Assembly: GCA_017617145.1 (NCBI GenBank)
Contig: JAFZWX010000119.1
Coordinates: forward strand, 1-14,101
Length of the DNA stretch: 14,101 nucleotides
Reading direction: 5' to 3'
DNA from: Treponema sp.
GTDB taxonomy: Bacteria; Spirochaetota; Spirochaetia; Treponematales; Treponemataceae
Below, piece after piece: positions 7,566 through 14,101 of this stretch (its first letter is position 1; each line of letters starts with the position of its first letter). The translations under genes were made by a program, and so were the position numbers. Under the pieces are notes generated by a model. It saw nothing but the letters and a program-made list of their open reading frames with translations. It had not been told where the DNA came from and did not search any database.

Positions 7566-7598
7566 TGTATAATTATACATTATAACTTATATTATAAT
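7566..7598 (+). promoter_or_regulatory. AT-rich palindromic promoter region before the lipoprotein gene
   Basis: TGTATAATTATACA (7566-7579) is a perfect 14-base palindrome. It is followed by an inverted repeat ATTATAA/TTATAAT (7579-7585 and 7592-7598). Both contain a perfect TATAAT hexamer (7568-7573, 7593-7598), but neither has a good -35 at 16-18 bases. An operator overlapping a promoter is possible, but AT-rich DNA produces such palindromes by chance. The rest of the 167-base gap after ffh shows nothing recognisable. Confidence 0.35.
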
Positions 7599-7618
7599 TT
7601 GCTTGATAGATTTAGATT

Positions 7619-8155
7619 ATGAGGATGTCTAGTGTTATGAAAAAAATAAATATGAGAAAATCTTTGCTTTCAATTCTTATATGTATTTTTTCAGCTTTGA
7701 TGCTTACAAGTTGTGACCCCTGGTATTATGTGGATATCGCAGATACTGATGTGTGTTTGAATAAAAACTCTTATAGTCCGGGAGAAACTATAGAAATTTC
7801 TTTTATCGGTAATCTTAAAAAGAAAGAAAGTATAGATGGTCTTGATTTTTATTTTTTGATAAATAGATTTAATGAAGAAAATGAACCTGAATCAATAGAT
7901 GTTTCAGAAATCATTATTTGTGATAATAATTCTTTAGAGTATGAAAAAGGGCCGCATTTGCCAAAACCTTATTATAATATTAGGCTAGAATATAGAGAAG
8001 AAAACATAATTATTCATTTTTATCAAAATTTTATGATTCAGATTGAAACTCCCGGAAAATATGAATTACGTGCGGAAATAGAAGCTGTATCTATGAAAAT
8101 GAATAGAATACCACAGGGATCAAATTCATTTGTAATTCCGTTTGAAATTAAATAG
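7619..8155 (+). CDS. Small putative lipoprotein, function unknown
   Basis: I do not recognise this protein. Counting from 7619 (178 residues) it has a basic N-terminal segment, a hydrophobic stretch at 16-29 and a lipobox LTSC ending at Cys32, so it should be exported and lipid-anchored facing the periplasm or surface. The mature part is acidic with alternating hydrophobic residues. SYSPGETIEISFIG near the front and TPGKYELRAEIEA near the end look like strands of an immunoglobulin-like beta sandwich. An alternative start is the ATG at 7637 (172 residues), preceded by GAGGA at 7621-7625 with an 11-base spacer. The 7619 start lacks a Shine-Dalgarno but has an in-frame TAG two codons upstream and shares ATTTAGA-Y-TATGAG with the ndk start. 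Its codons (ATA, AGA, TTA) are clearly more AT-rich than its neighbours, suggesting transfer or low expression. It stands alone before a terminator. Confidence 0.75.
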   Translation: MRMSSVMKKINMRKSLLSILICIFSALMLTSCDPWYYVDIADTDVCLNKNSYSPGETIEISFIGNLKKKESIDGLDFYFLINRFNEENEPESIDVSEIIICDNNSLEYEKGPHLPKPYYNIRLEYREENIIIHFYQNFMIQIETPGKYELRAEIEAVSMKMNRIPQGSNSFVIPFEIK

Positions 8156-8170
8156 AATTGCGGGGTTCTT

Positions 8171-8250
8171 AAGGGGCGCAGCGCCCTTAGGAGAGGGGGC
8201 AGCGGAAAACACCGCAGGTGGTTGAAGCGAGGGGCAGGCGCCCCTTTTTT
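8171..8250 (+). terminator. Terminator within a GC-rich palindromic element, after the lipoprotein gene
   Basis: AGGGGC (8230-8235), loop AGGC and GCCCCT (8240-8245) run into TTTTTT, a textbook intrinsic terminator on the + strand. The right arm can alternatively pair at long range: AAGGGGCGC (8171-8179) is the exact complement of GCGCCCCTT (8238-8246), enclosing a local AAGGGGCGC/GCGCCCTT fold and a GCGG-AAAACA-CCGC hairpin. The island is strikingly GC-rich next to the AT-rich lipoprotein gene, so it may be an inserted repeat used as terminator. Confidence 0.75.
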
Positions 8251-8282
8251 ACTTGATAATAACAAAAAATTAATCTCTGTCT

Positions 8283-8313
8283 CTTATTGATTATATTCTC
8301 ATTCCGCTATAAC
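8283..8313 (+). promoter_or_regulatory. Promoter of the ABC exporter pair
   Basis: CTTATTGATTA (8283-8293) is identical to the block before ndk and includes a TTGATT -35. TATAAC (8308-8313) serves as -10 with a short 15-base spacer. The -10 ends eight bases before the ATG at 8322, predicting a leader of about 0-4 bases. Confidence 0.55.
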
Positions 8314-8321
8314 ATTAACTT

Positions 8322-10094
8322 ATGTCTAAACTCAAAAAACTGTTGACCGGCTTGGAGAAAAAGTACATTTTTAGTTCGATGATGTCGCCGGTTGTTATGA
8401 TTGGCGAAGTTGTAATGGAAGTTGTTATTCCTTTCATTATGGCAAAGATTATTGATGATGGAATTGGCGGAAACGGGGGAGCTGGAGACCTTGGGTTTGT
8501 AGTTCGTTACGGACTTTTGATGATTGGCTGCGCCTGTGTTTCGCTTTTGTGTGGTGTGCTTGGAACCTTCTGTTCTACTTATGGTGCCCAGGGCTTTGGT
8601 TGCACGCTTCGTAAACGCATTTTTACCAAAATTCAGGATTTTTCATTTGCAAATATCGATAAATTCAGTACTGCGTCGCTTATTACACGCCTTACTACCG
8701 ATGTAAATATGGCCCAGAACGTTTACCGCATGCTTATTCATATGTGCGTTCGTTCTCCGTTCATGCTCATTGCCGGTACAATTATGGCATTTAAAATCAA
8801 TTCTCGGCTTGCAGTGCTTTTCCTTATTGCTGTCCCGATTATTGCAATTGGTATTCTTATTATTTCTTCTATTGCACATCCTCGTTTTGAACGAATGATG
8901 AAAAAGTTTGACGGGCTCAACGCTGCAATTCAGGAAAACCTTATTGGAATACGCATTGTAAAGGCTTATGTGCGCGGCCAATACGAAGAAGAAAAATTCC
9001 GCAAAGCTGCCGATGATGTCCGCACTGCTCAGGTAAAGGCTGAAAAAGTTATTATCTTTAACATGCCGCTTATGATGCTTGTAATGTATATCTCAATGAT
9101 TGCGGTTATGTGGTTTGGCGGTAAGCAGGTAGTTGCCGGTACAATGCTCAGCGGTGAACTTATAAGCTTTTTTACTTATGTAACTCAGGTTCTTTCTTCG
9201 CTCATGATGCTTGGAATGGTTTTTGTTTCGCTCATTATGGTAAAGGCTTCTAACAAACGTATTATCGAAGTACTTGATGAAAAGTCTGATATTACAAATC
9301 CGGAAAATCCTGTTATGCAGGTGCCGGACGGTTCTGTAGAATTTGACAATGTTAGCTTTTCTTACAACAAAAAGGCCGATAACTGCATTCTGCGCGATAT
9401 AAACTTAAAAATAAAAAGCGGTCAGGTTGTGGGAATTATTGGAGGAACCGGTTCTTCTAAAACTTCGCTTGTTTCGCTGCTCCCGCGTCTTTATGATGTT
9501 TTCAGCGGTTCGGTAAAAATCGGCGGCCACGATGTTCGCGATTATGATATTTCTGTTCTGCGGGACAGTGTTGCAATGGTACTTCAGAAGAACGTTCTTT
9601 TCAGCGGCACTATAAAAGAAAACCTTCGCTGGGGAAATCCTGATGCTACAGACGAACAGCTTAAAGCCGCCTGCCAGGCAGCAGACGCAGACAACTTTGT
9701 AAGCTCTTTCCCTGATGGTTATGAAACCATGCTTGGTCAGGGTGGTGTAAACGTCAGCGGCGGACAAAAGCAGCGTCTTTGTATTGCGCGTGCCCTTTTA
9801 AAAAATCCAAAAATCCTTATTCTGGACGACAGCACTTCGGCAGTAGATACGGCAACCGAAACAAGAATCCGTACAGCCCTGCGCGACATTGCTCCTGATA
9901 CTACAAAAATCATTATTGCTCAGCGCATTTCTTCTGTAAAAGACGCAGACGTTATTTTTGTCTTAGACGAAGGGGCCTTAAGCGGCTTTGGAACTCACGA
10001 CGAGCTTCTTGCTAAAAACGAAATTTACCGCGAAGTATTTGAATCGCAGCAGCAGGGTAGCGGAGACGCAGACCTTGCAGGAGGTGAAGACTAA
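8322..10094 (+). CDS. ABC exporter half-transporter, degenerate-site subunit
   Basis: This is a type IV (exporter-fold) ABC half-transporter of 590 residues: membrane domain at about 15-320, nucleotide-binding domain at about 335-580. Walker A is GGTGSSKT (374-381), with Ser379 where Gly is usual. The Q-loop is Gln422. The signature VSGGQ (478-482) is canonical. Walker B ends in Asp503 instead of the catalytic Glu, and the switch residue is Gln534 instead of His. These changes mark the degenerate ATP site of heterodimeric exporters such as TM287/288 and LmrCD. The next gene supplies the intact half, overlapping by one base, so they form one inner-membrane complex. The substrate (drug, lipid or peptide) cannot be told from sequence. 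The start has no Shine-Dalgarno and an in-frame TAA at 8316-8318, indicating a leaderless start. Family assignment is firm. Confidence 0.93.
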   Translation: MSKLKKLLTGLEKKYIFSSMMSPVVMIGEVVMEVVIPFIMAKIIDDGIGGNGGAGDLGFVVRYGLLMIGCACVSLLCGVLGTFCSTYGAQGFGCTLRKRIFTKIQDFSFANIDKFSTASLITRLTTDVNMAQNVYRMLIHMCVRSPFMLIAGTIMAFKINSRLAVLFLIAVPIIAIGILIISSIAHPRFERMMKKFDGLNAAIQENLIGIRIVKAYVRGQYEEEKFRKAADDVRTAQVKAEKVIIFNMPLMMLVMYISMIAVMWFGGKQVVAGTMLSGELISFFTYVTQVLSSLMMLGMVFVSLIMVKASNKRIIEVLDEKSDITNPENPVMQVPDGSVEFDNVSFSYNKKADNCILRDINLKIKSGQVVGIIGGTGSSKTSLVSLLPRLYDVFSGSVKIGGHDVRDYDISVLRDSVAMVLQKNVLFSGTIKENLRWGNPDATDEQLKAACQAADADNFVSSFPDGYETMLGQGGVNVSGGQKQRLCIARALLKNPKILILDDSTSAVDTATETRIRTALRDIAPDTTKIIIAQRISSVKDADVIFVLDEGALSGFGTHDELLAKNEIYREVFESQQQGSGDADLAGGED

Positions 10095-12019
10095 TGCCAC
10101 CACGAAGAGGATTCCAAAAACCAAAAAACGCAAAAGATACAATAAAAAGAATCATAAAATACATGGGAAAATACAAGGTGCTCTGGCCGGTAGTATTCCT
10201 TTGCGTTCTTATAAACTCATTAACAGGAGTTGCGGGTGCATATTTAATTAAGCCTGCGCTCAATAACTATATCATCCCGATGATAGGCCAGCAGAATCCT
10301 GATTTTACAGGCTTTTCACACCTGCTTGTTGCAGTGCTTGCAATGTTCCTTTTAGGAGTAATTGCTTCTTACTGTAACTCGCGCCTTATGCTTTATATTT
10401 CTACAAACCTTTTGTACTCCATCCGCTGCGATTTGTTTGAACATCTTGAAAAGCTTCCTGTAAGATTTTACGACGAGCGAACCCACGGCGAATTAATGTC
10501 GCGCTTTACAAACGATACAGATACCTTGCGCGAAATGATGAGTCAGACTATTCCGCAGCTGTTTTCTTCTTCGCTCACAGTAATTTCTGTTTTTGTAATG
10601 ATGATTATTCTTAGCCCTATGCTCACGCTTGTAATGATTGTCACAATGATTTTGATTACAAGACTTATTATGGGCATTGGTAAACGTTCTGCAAATGCCT
10701 TCCGCCAGAACCAGATGTGCATTGGAAAAATGAACGGTTTTATAGAAGAAATGATTGAAGGCCAGAAGGTTGTAAAGGTATTTAATCACGAAACACGTGC
10801 TAAAAATGAATTCAACCACCTTGCCGATGATCTTCGTAAAGCCGGTACTGCTGCCATGACCTTTGGTGGACTCATGTGGCCGATTATGGGAAACAGTGCT
10901 CATATTCAATATGCAATTGTTTCTATGGTTGCCGCCGCTGTTGGAATTATGCAGCACGCTGGTACTGCACCAACCAATTTTCTGCTTGGAACCCTTAATA
11001 TTGGTACAATTGCAGCCTTTTTGCAGTATACCCGATCCTTCAGCCAGCCGATTTCCATGATGAGCCAGCAGGCAACTAGTGTATTGAACGCGCTTGCCGG
11101 TGCCGAAAGAATTTTTGGAATTATAGACGAGCTCCCTGAAGTTGATGAAGGAAACTACGCTTTGGTAAATGCCTGCGAAGCAAAACAGGACGGAAAAGAA
11201 GTTCTTGTTCAATCTTTTGCAAACACAGGAACCTGGGCCTGGAAAAATCCTGCAGACGGTTCACTCAAAAAGCTCAACGGCGAGGTTGTATTTGACCACG
11301 TTTCGTTCAGTTACGTGCCGGAAAAGGAAGTTCTTACCGATATAAACATTCACGCAAAACCGGGACAAAAAATCGCGCTTGTAGGTTCTACAGGCTCCGG
11401 CAAAACTACAACTATCAACCTTCTAACCCGCTTTTATGATGTAGAAGAGGGCAAGGGTAAAATTACCTACGACGGTATTCCGATTAATGACATAAGTAAA
11501 GATGCACTGCGCCGTTCGCTTGGTATGGTTCAGCAGAATACTCATCTTTTTACCGGTACAATCCGCGAAAATATCCGCTACGGTAACCTTAATGCCAGCG
11601 ATGCACAGGTTTACGAAGCCGCCAAACTTGCAAATGCAGATCATTTTATCCGCCACCTTGAAAACGGTTACGATACAGTAATTACAGGAGACGGTGCAAG
11701 TCTTAGCCAGGGTCAGCGTCAGCTTCTTGCCATTGCCCGTGTCGCAGTAGCAGATCCTCCGGTTTTAATTCTGGATGAAGCAACTTCTTCTATTGATACG
11801 CGTACAGAAGCACTCATCGAAAAAGGAATGGACTCTCTTATGAGTGGCCGCACAACCTTTGTAATTGCTCACCGTCTTTCAACAGTCCGCAATGCCGATG
11901 AAATTATTGTTCTGGAACACGGAAAAATCATAGAACGGGGAACTCACGACCAGCTTATTGCTGCAAAGGGACGATATTACTTCCTGTATACAGGTAATCG
12001 CATCACGCTGGATGAATAA
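10094..12019 (+). CDS. ABC exporter half-transporter, catalytic-site subunit
   Basis: Partner of the preceding gene, 641 residues. The membrane domain spans about 25-345 and the nucleotide-binding domain about 396-640. Walker A GSTGSGKT (431-438), Q-loop Gln480, Walker B with Glu562 (LILDEATSS) and switch His593 (IAHRLST) are all canonical. The signature is LSQGQ (537-541) rather than LSGGQ. In the heterodimer its good Walker motifs face the partner's intact VSGGQ, while its LSQGQ faces the partner's degraded Walker B, giving one working and one structural ATP site. A linker of about 40 residues (352-395, containing TWAWKNP) separates the two domains and is longer than usual, although I recall similar linkers in related exporters. 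The ATG overlaps the upstream stop by one base and has a strong AGGAGG site (10078-10083) ahead of it. It is followed by a terminator. Confidence 0.93.
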   Translation: MPPRRGFQKPKNAKDTIKRIIKYMGKYKVLWPVVFLCVLINSLTGVAGAYLIKPALNNYIIPMIGQQNPDFTGFSHLLVAVLAMFLLGVIASYCNSRLMLYISTNLLYSIRCDLFEHLEKLPVRFYDERTHGELMSRFTNDTDTLREMMSQTIPQLFSSSLTVISVFVMMIILSPMLTLVMIVTMILITRLIMGIGKRSANAFRQNQMCIGKMNGFIEEMIEGQKVVKVFNHETRAKNEFNHLADDLRKAGTAAMTFGGLMWPIMGNSAHIQYAIVSMVAAAVGIMQHAGTAPTNFLLGTLNIGTIAAFLQYTRSFSQPISMMSQQATSVLNALAGAERIFGIIDELPEVDEGNYALVNACEAKQDGKEVLVQSFANTGTWAWKNPADGSLKKLNGEVVFDHVSFSYVPEKEVLTDINIHAKPGQKIALVGSTGSGKTTTINLLTRFYDVEEGKGKITYDGIPINDISKDALRRSLGMVQQNTHLFTGTIRENIRYGNLNASDAQVYEAAKLANADHFIRHLENGYDTVITGDGASLSQGQRQLLAIARVAVADPPVLILDEATSSIDTRTEALIEKGMDSLMSGRTTFVIAHRLSTVRNADEIIVLEHGKIIERGTHDQLIAAKGRYYFLYTGNRITLDE

Positions 12020-12021
12020 TT

Positions 12022-12064
12022 AAATTGGGGTCCCTGAGCCTGTCGAAGGATCCCCAATTTTTTT
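12022..12064 (+). terminator. Intrinsic terminator of the ABC operon, with a dispersed-repeat loop
   Basis: AAATTGGGGTCC (12022-12033) pairs with GGA-T-CCCCAATTT (12048-12060, one bulged T), followed by more T to 12064. It begins three bases after the ABC operon stop codon. A/T runs on both flanks suit termination in either direction. The loop and inner stem form CCTGAGCCTGTCGAAGG (12033-12049), which matches a short repeat I recall as scattered between genes in several unrelated bacterial groups. Confidence 0.8.
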
Positions 12065-12085
12065 CTTTTAAAAATCCAAATCTCA

Positions 12086-12094
12086 TGTTATAAT
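12086..12094 (+). promoter_or_regulatory. Extended -10 promoter of the GGDEF gene
   Basis: TGTTATAAT is an extended -10 (TG-n-TATAAT). The -35 (TTTTAA, 12066-12071) is weak, as is common with extended -10 promoters. Nine bases separate it from the ATG at 12104, so the predicted leader is about three bases. An in-frame TAA at 12095-12097 excludes an upstream start. Confidence 0.6.
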
Positions 12095-12103
12095 TAAAAG
12101 ATA

Positions 12104-14065
12104 ATGAAGCGCAAAATTGCAGTACTTGCTAATGGCTGGAACTATCAGAGTATTTCTCATGCACTAAAAGGAATTCGTTCTGTTACAGATAAGCTTAATA
12201 TTGATGTATTCCTTTTTTTAAGTTTTGCGGCTTATGCACAGACAGATTCCCGTAATGCCGGAGAGAATGTAATTTTTGGTCTAACCGATTATTCTGAATT
12301 TGATGGTGTAATCATTTTTTCTGAAATGCTCAACTCTACCGAAATTCCTAACCGCATCGCAAAAAATCTTATTTCAAAAAAAATTCCTGCAGTTAGTGTT
12401 GGTCTTCCTATTGAAGGACTTGATTTTGTAGGAATAGACAATTTTAAAGGTATGTACGAGATGGTTGATCATCTTGTAAAAGAGCATCATATTAAAAATC
12501 CTGTTTTTCTTGCTGGTGCAAAAGAGCATCCGGATTCAAACGAACGTCTTGATGCAACAAAACAGGCTCTTGAAGCAAATGGAATTACACTTAAAGAAGA
12601 AAATGTAAGCTACACAAACTGGGAATATCTTACAGCCATGAACGATGCCATGCGTTATGCCCAGCAGCCAGATAAACCCGATGCCTTTATTTGTGCAAAC
12701 GACTACAACGCAATTGCAGCCTGTATTGGTTTGAATAGACTTGGTTACCAGATTCCAAAAGATTTTATAGTTACCGGCTTTGATAAAATTGCCTATGCCG
12801 AAACTTTTTATCCTTCGATTACAACAGTTTATCAGGATTATGAAAAAATAGGGTACATTGCGGCCTGGCAGTTGATGGAAAAAGTTGAAGGCACTTCTCA
12901 TGCCGATCAGGTTATTGTTTCATCGTCTTTTGTAAAAAATGAAAGCTGTGGCTGTCGTTCAACAGAAGATGCAGAACATGTAAGGCACGATTTTTGTATT
13001 AACGCCTATGTCAACGAAATGGAAGGCTTTGTAAAACAGAATAATTCTTCAGAAATGATAGGTGCTATTTTTAAAGGTTCAACCTATGAAGATTTAAAAA
13101 ACAATATTCTGGAATACTATTCAAAGACGAATAACTTTGCAGGTAAAGAGTTTTATTTTATTCTTGATAGCAGTGCACGTAAAACTTTAATAAGCAGCTC
13201 TTTCCAGATTAAAAAAGAATATTCAGATAATATGTGCTGTATTGTTGCTGTGAAAAATGATAAGCCTGAATATATCGGGGATTTTAAACGCAAGGAACTT
13301 ATTCCAAATTATAAAAAAAGTGATACGCCTGTAGTTTATACTTTTACCTCAATGCATTTTGATGACAATATTTTTGGCTATATTGTTTTGAGTGATGCAA
13401 TTGATTTAATCTGGGATACGACATTAAATCATTATATGATTCAGATGAACTACAATCTGGATCAGTACCGAAAAAACTGCAAGCTTAATGAAATGAACAA
13501 AGCTTTGCGAAATATTTCAAATACCGATCAGCTTACAGGCTTGAACAATCGTTTTGGTATGGAGCAGAATGCAGTTCCAATTCTTACAAACGCAAATGAA
13601 AAGAAAAAGAAATGTGCAATTGTGTTTGCAGACATTAACCGCATGAAGCATATAAACGACAATTATGGACATTTAAATGGAGATCTTGCAATTCGAACTG
13701 TTGCGTCTTCACTTTTGAATGAAATGCCCGAAAAATGGGTTGGAATCCGTTATGGCGGTGATGAGTTTATTGCAGTAGGTGAGTGTAAAAGCGAAGAATT
13801 TGTTCAGGATTATATTGACCGTATGAACGCTAATTTAAAAAAACAGGTTGATACCATGCAGCTGGCATATCCTCTTACAATAAGCTGCGGTTATATTCTT
13901 ACAGATCCTGAATCTTCTCATAATCTTGTTGATTACATAAATCAGGCCGACAGCATAATGTACATTCACAAGCAGCAGACCTATGAAGACGAAAAAGACC
14001 AGCAGAATGCAAAGAGTGTCGCCACTGATATTAAATCATTGGATGAACTTCCTCATATGAAATAA
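12104..14065 (+). CDS. Soluble LacI-type sensor / GGDEF diguanylate cyclase fusion
   Basis: The 653-residue protein has no signal peptide or membrane helix. Residues 1-285 form a LacI/RbsB-type periplasmic-binding-protein fold lacking the HTH DNA-binding domain: strand KIAVLANGW at the start, DGVIIFSE (67-74), FICANDYNAIAA (195-206), VTGFDKIAYAE (223-233), and ESCGC (280-284), a common end of this domain in LacI proteins. Residues 290-455 are an unassigned alpha/beta region that may be a second sensor. A helix (about 440-472) leads to the GGDEF domain, with DQLTGLNNR (475-483), metal ligand Asp510, YGHLNGD (521-527) and an intact GGDEF at 551-555. No RxxD inhibitory site is visible just upstream. 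I infer a cytoplasmic diguanylate cyclase making c-di-GMP in response to a small molecule, probably a sugar; the ligand is not known. The start lacks a Shine-Dalgarno sequence. Confidence 0.88.
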   Translation: MKRKIAVLANGWNYQSISHALKGIRSVTDKLNIDVFLFLSFAAYAQTDSRNAGENVIFGLTDYSEFDGVIIFSEMLNSTEIPNRIAKNLISKKIPAVSVGLPIEGLDFVGIDNFKGMYEMVDHLVKEHHIKNPVFLAGAKEHPDSNERLDATKQALEANGITLKEENVSYTNWEYLTAMNDAMRYAQQPDKPDAFICANDYNAIAACIGLNRLGYQIPKDFIVTGFDKIAYAETFYPSITTVYQDYEKIGYIAAWQLMEKVEGTSHADQVIVSSSFVKNESCGCRSTEDAEHVRHDFCINAYVNEMEGFVKQNNSSEMIGAIFKGSTYEDLKNNILEYYSKTNNFAGKEFYFILDSSARKTLISSSFQIKKEYSDNMCCIVAVKNDKPEYIGDFKRKELIPNYKKSDTPVVYTFTSMHFDDNIFGYIVLSDAIDLIWDTTLNHYMIQMNYNLDQYRKNCKLNEMNKALRNISNTDQLTGLNNRFGMEQNAVPILTNANEKKKKCAIVFADINRMKHINDNYGHLNGDLAIRTVASSLLNEMPEKWVGIRYGGDEFIAVGECKSEEFVQDYIDRMNANLKKQVDTMQLAYPLTISCGYILTDPESSHNLVDYINQADSIMYIHKQQTYEDEKDQQNAKSVATDIKSLDELPHMK

Positions 14066-14101
14066 TTGAATCATGTGAAGGTTTGGCTCGGAGTATGAAA
14101 A

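Noticed and set aside
10493..11212. 239-codon open frame on the - strand inside the second ABC gene
   Set aside because: Antisense shadow of the conserved membrane domain; its composition (Asn, His, Cys rich) is typical of a spurious frame.
14095..14101. ATGAAAA at the window end as the start of another gene
   Set aside because: Only seven bases are visible, and the GGAG before it is one base from the ATG, too close to act as a normal ribosome site.

Overview
The window reads as ordinary chromosome of a spirochaete, most likely a Treponema of the rumen, gut or oral type. This is inferred from the protein sequences, the moderate A+T content and the very AT-rich gaps; no rRNA or other taxonomic marker is present. 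Every gene lies on the + strand. There are no tRNA or rRNA genes, no insertion sequence and no CRISPR array, and no gene-free stretch exceeds 300 bases.

Layout. A one-base-overlapping secD-secF pair (31-2987) encodes the proton-driven accessory complex of the Sec translocon. A 254-base gap with two long nested hairpins leads to ispH (3242-4090), the last enzyme of the MEP isoprenoid pathway. A second gap with a roughly 166-base hairpin leads to ndk-gpsA (4350-5873), covering NTP balancing and glycerol-3-phosphate supply for phospholipids. A REP/BIME-like palindrome cluster then precedes ffh (6009-7451), the SRP GTPase. Next come a small AT-rich orphan lipoprotein (7619-8155), a translationally coupled pair of half-ABC exporters forming a classic asymmetric heterodimer (8322-12019), and a soluble protein fusing a LacI-type sugar-binding domain to a GGDEF diguanylate cyclase (12104-14065). 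Membrane biogenesis is a loose theme: SecDF and Ffh for protein insertion, IspH for isoprenoid carriers, GpsA for phospholipid, plus an exporter.

Two patterns go beyond gene content. First, the first genes of transcription units (ispH, ndk, the first ABC gene, the GGDEF gene and perhaps the lipoprotein) have no Shine-Dalgarno sequence. They carry a -10-like hexamer only 6-9 bases before the ATG and an in-frame stop immediately upstream, which predicts leaderless mRNAs. Downstream operon genes (secF, gpsA, the second ABC gene) and ffh have clear Shine-Dalgarno sequences. Second, every gap between units except the ffh/lipoprotein one holds a palindrome, but of a different sequence each time: nested hairpins, a REP pair with compensatory base changes, and a terminator containing a 17-base motif I recall as a dispersed repeat in unrelated bacteria. 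I did not find an obviously new multi-gene system.
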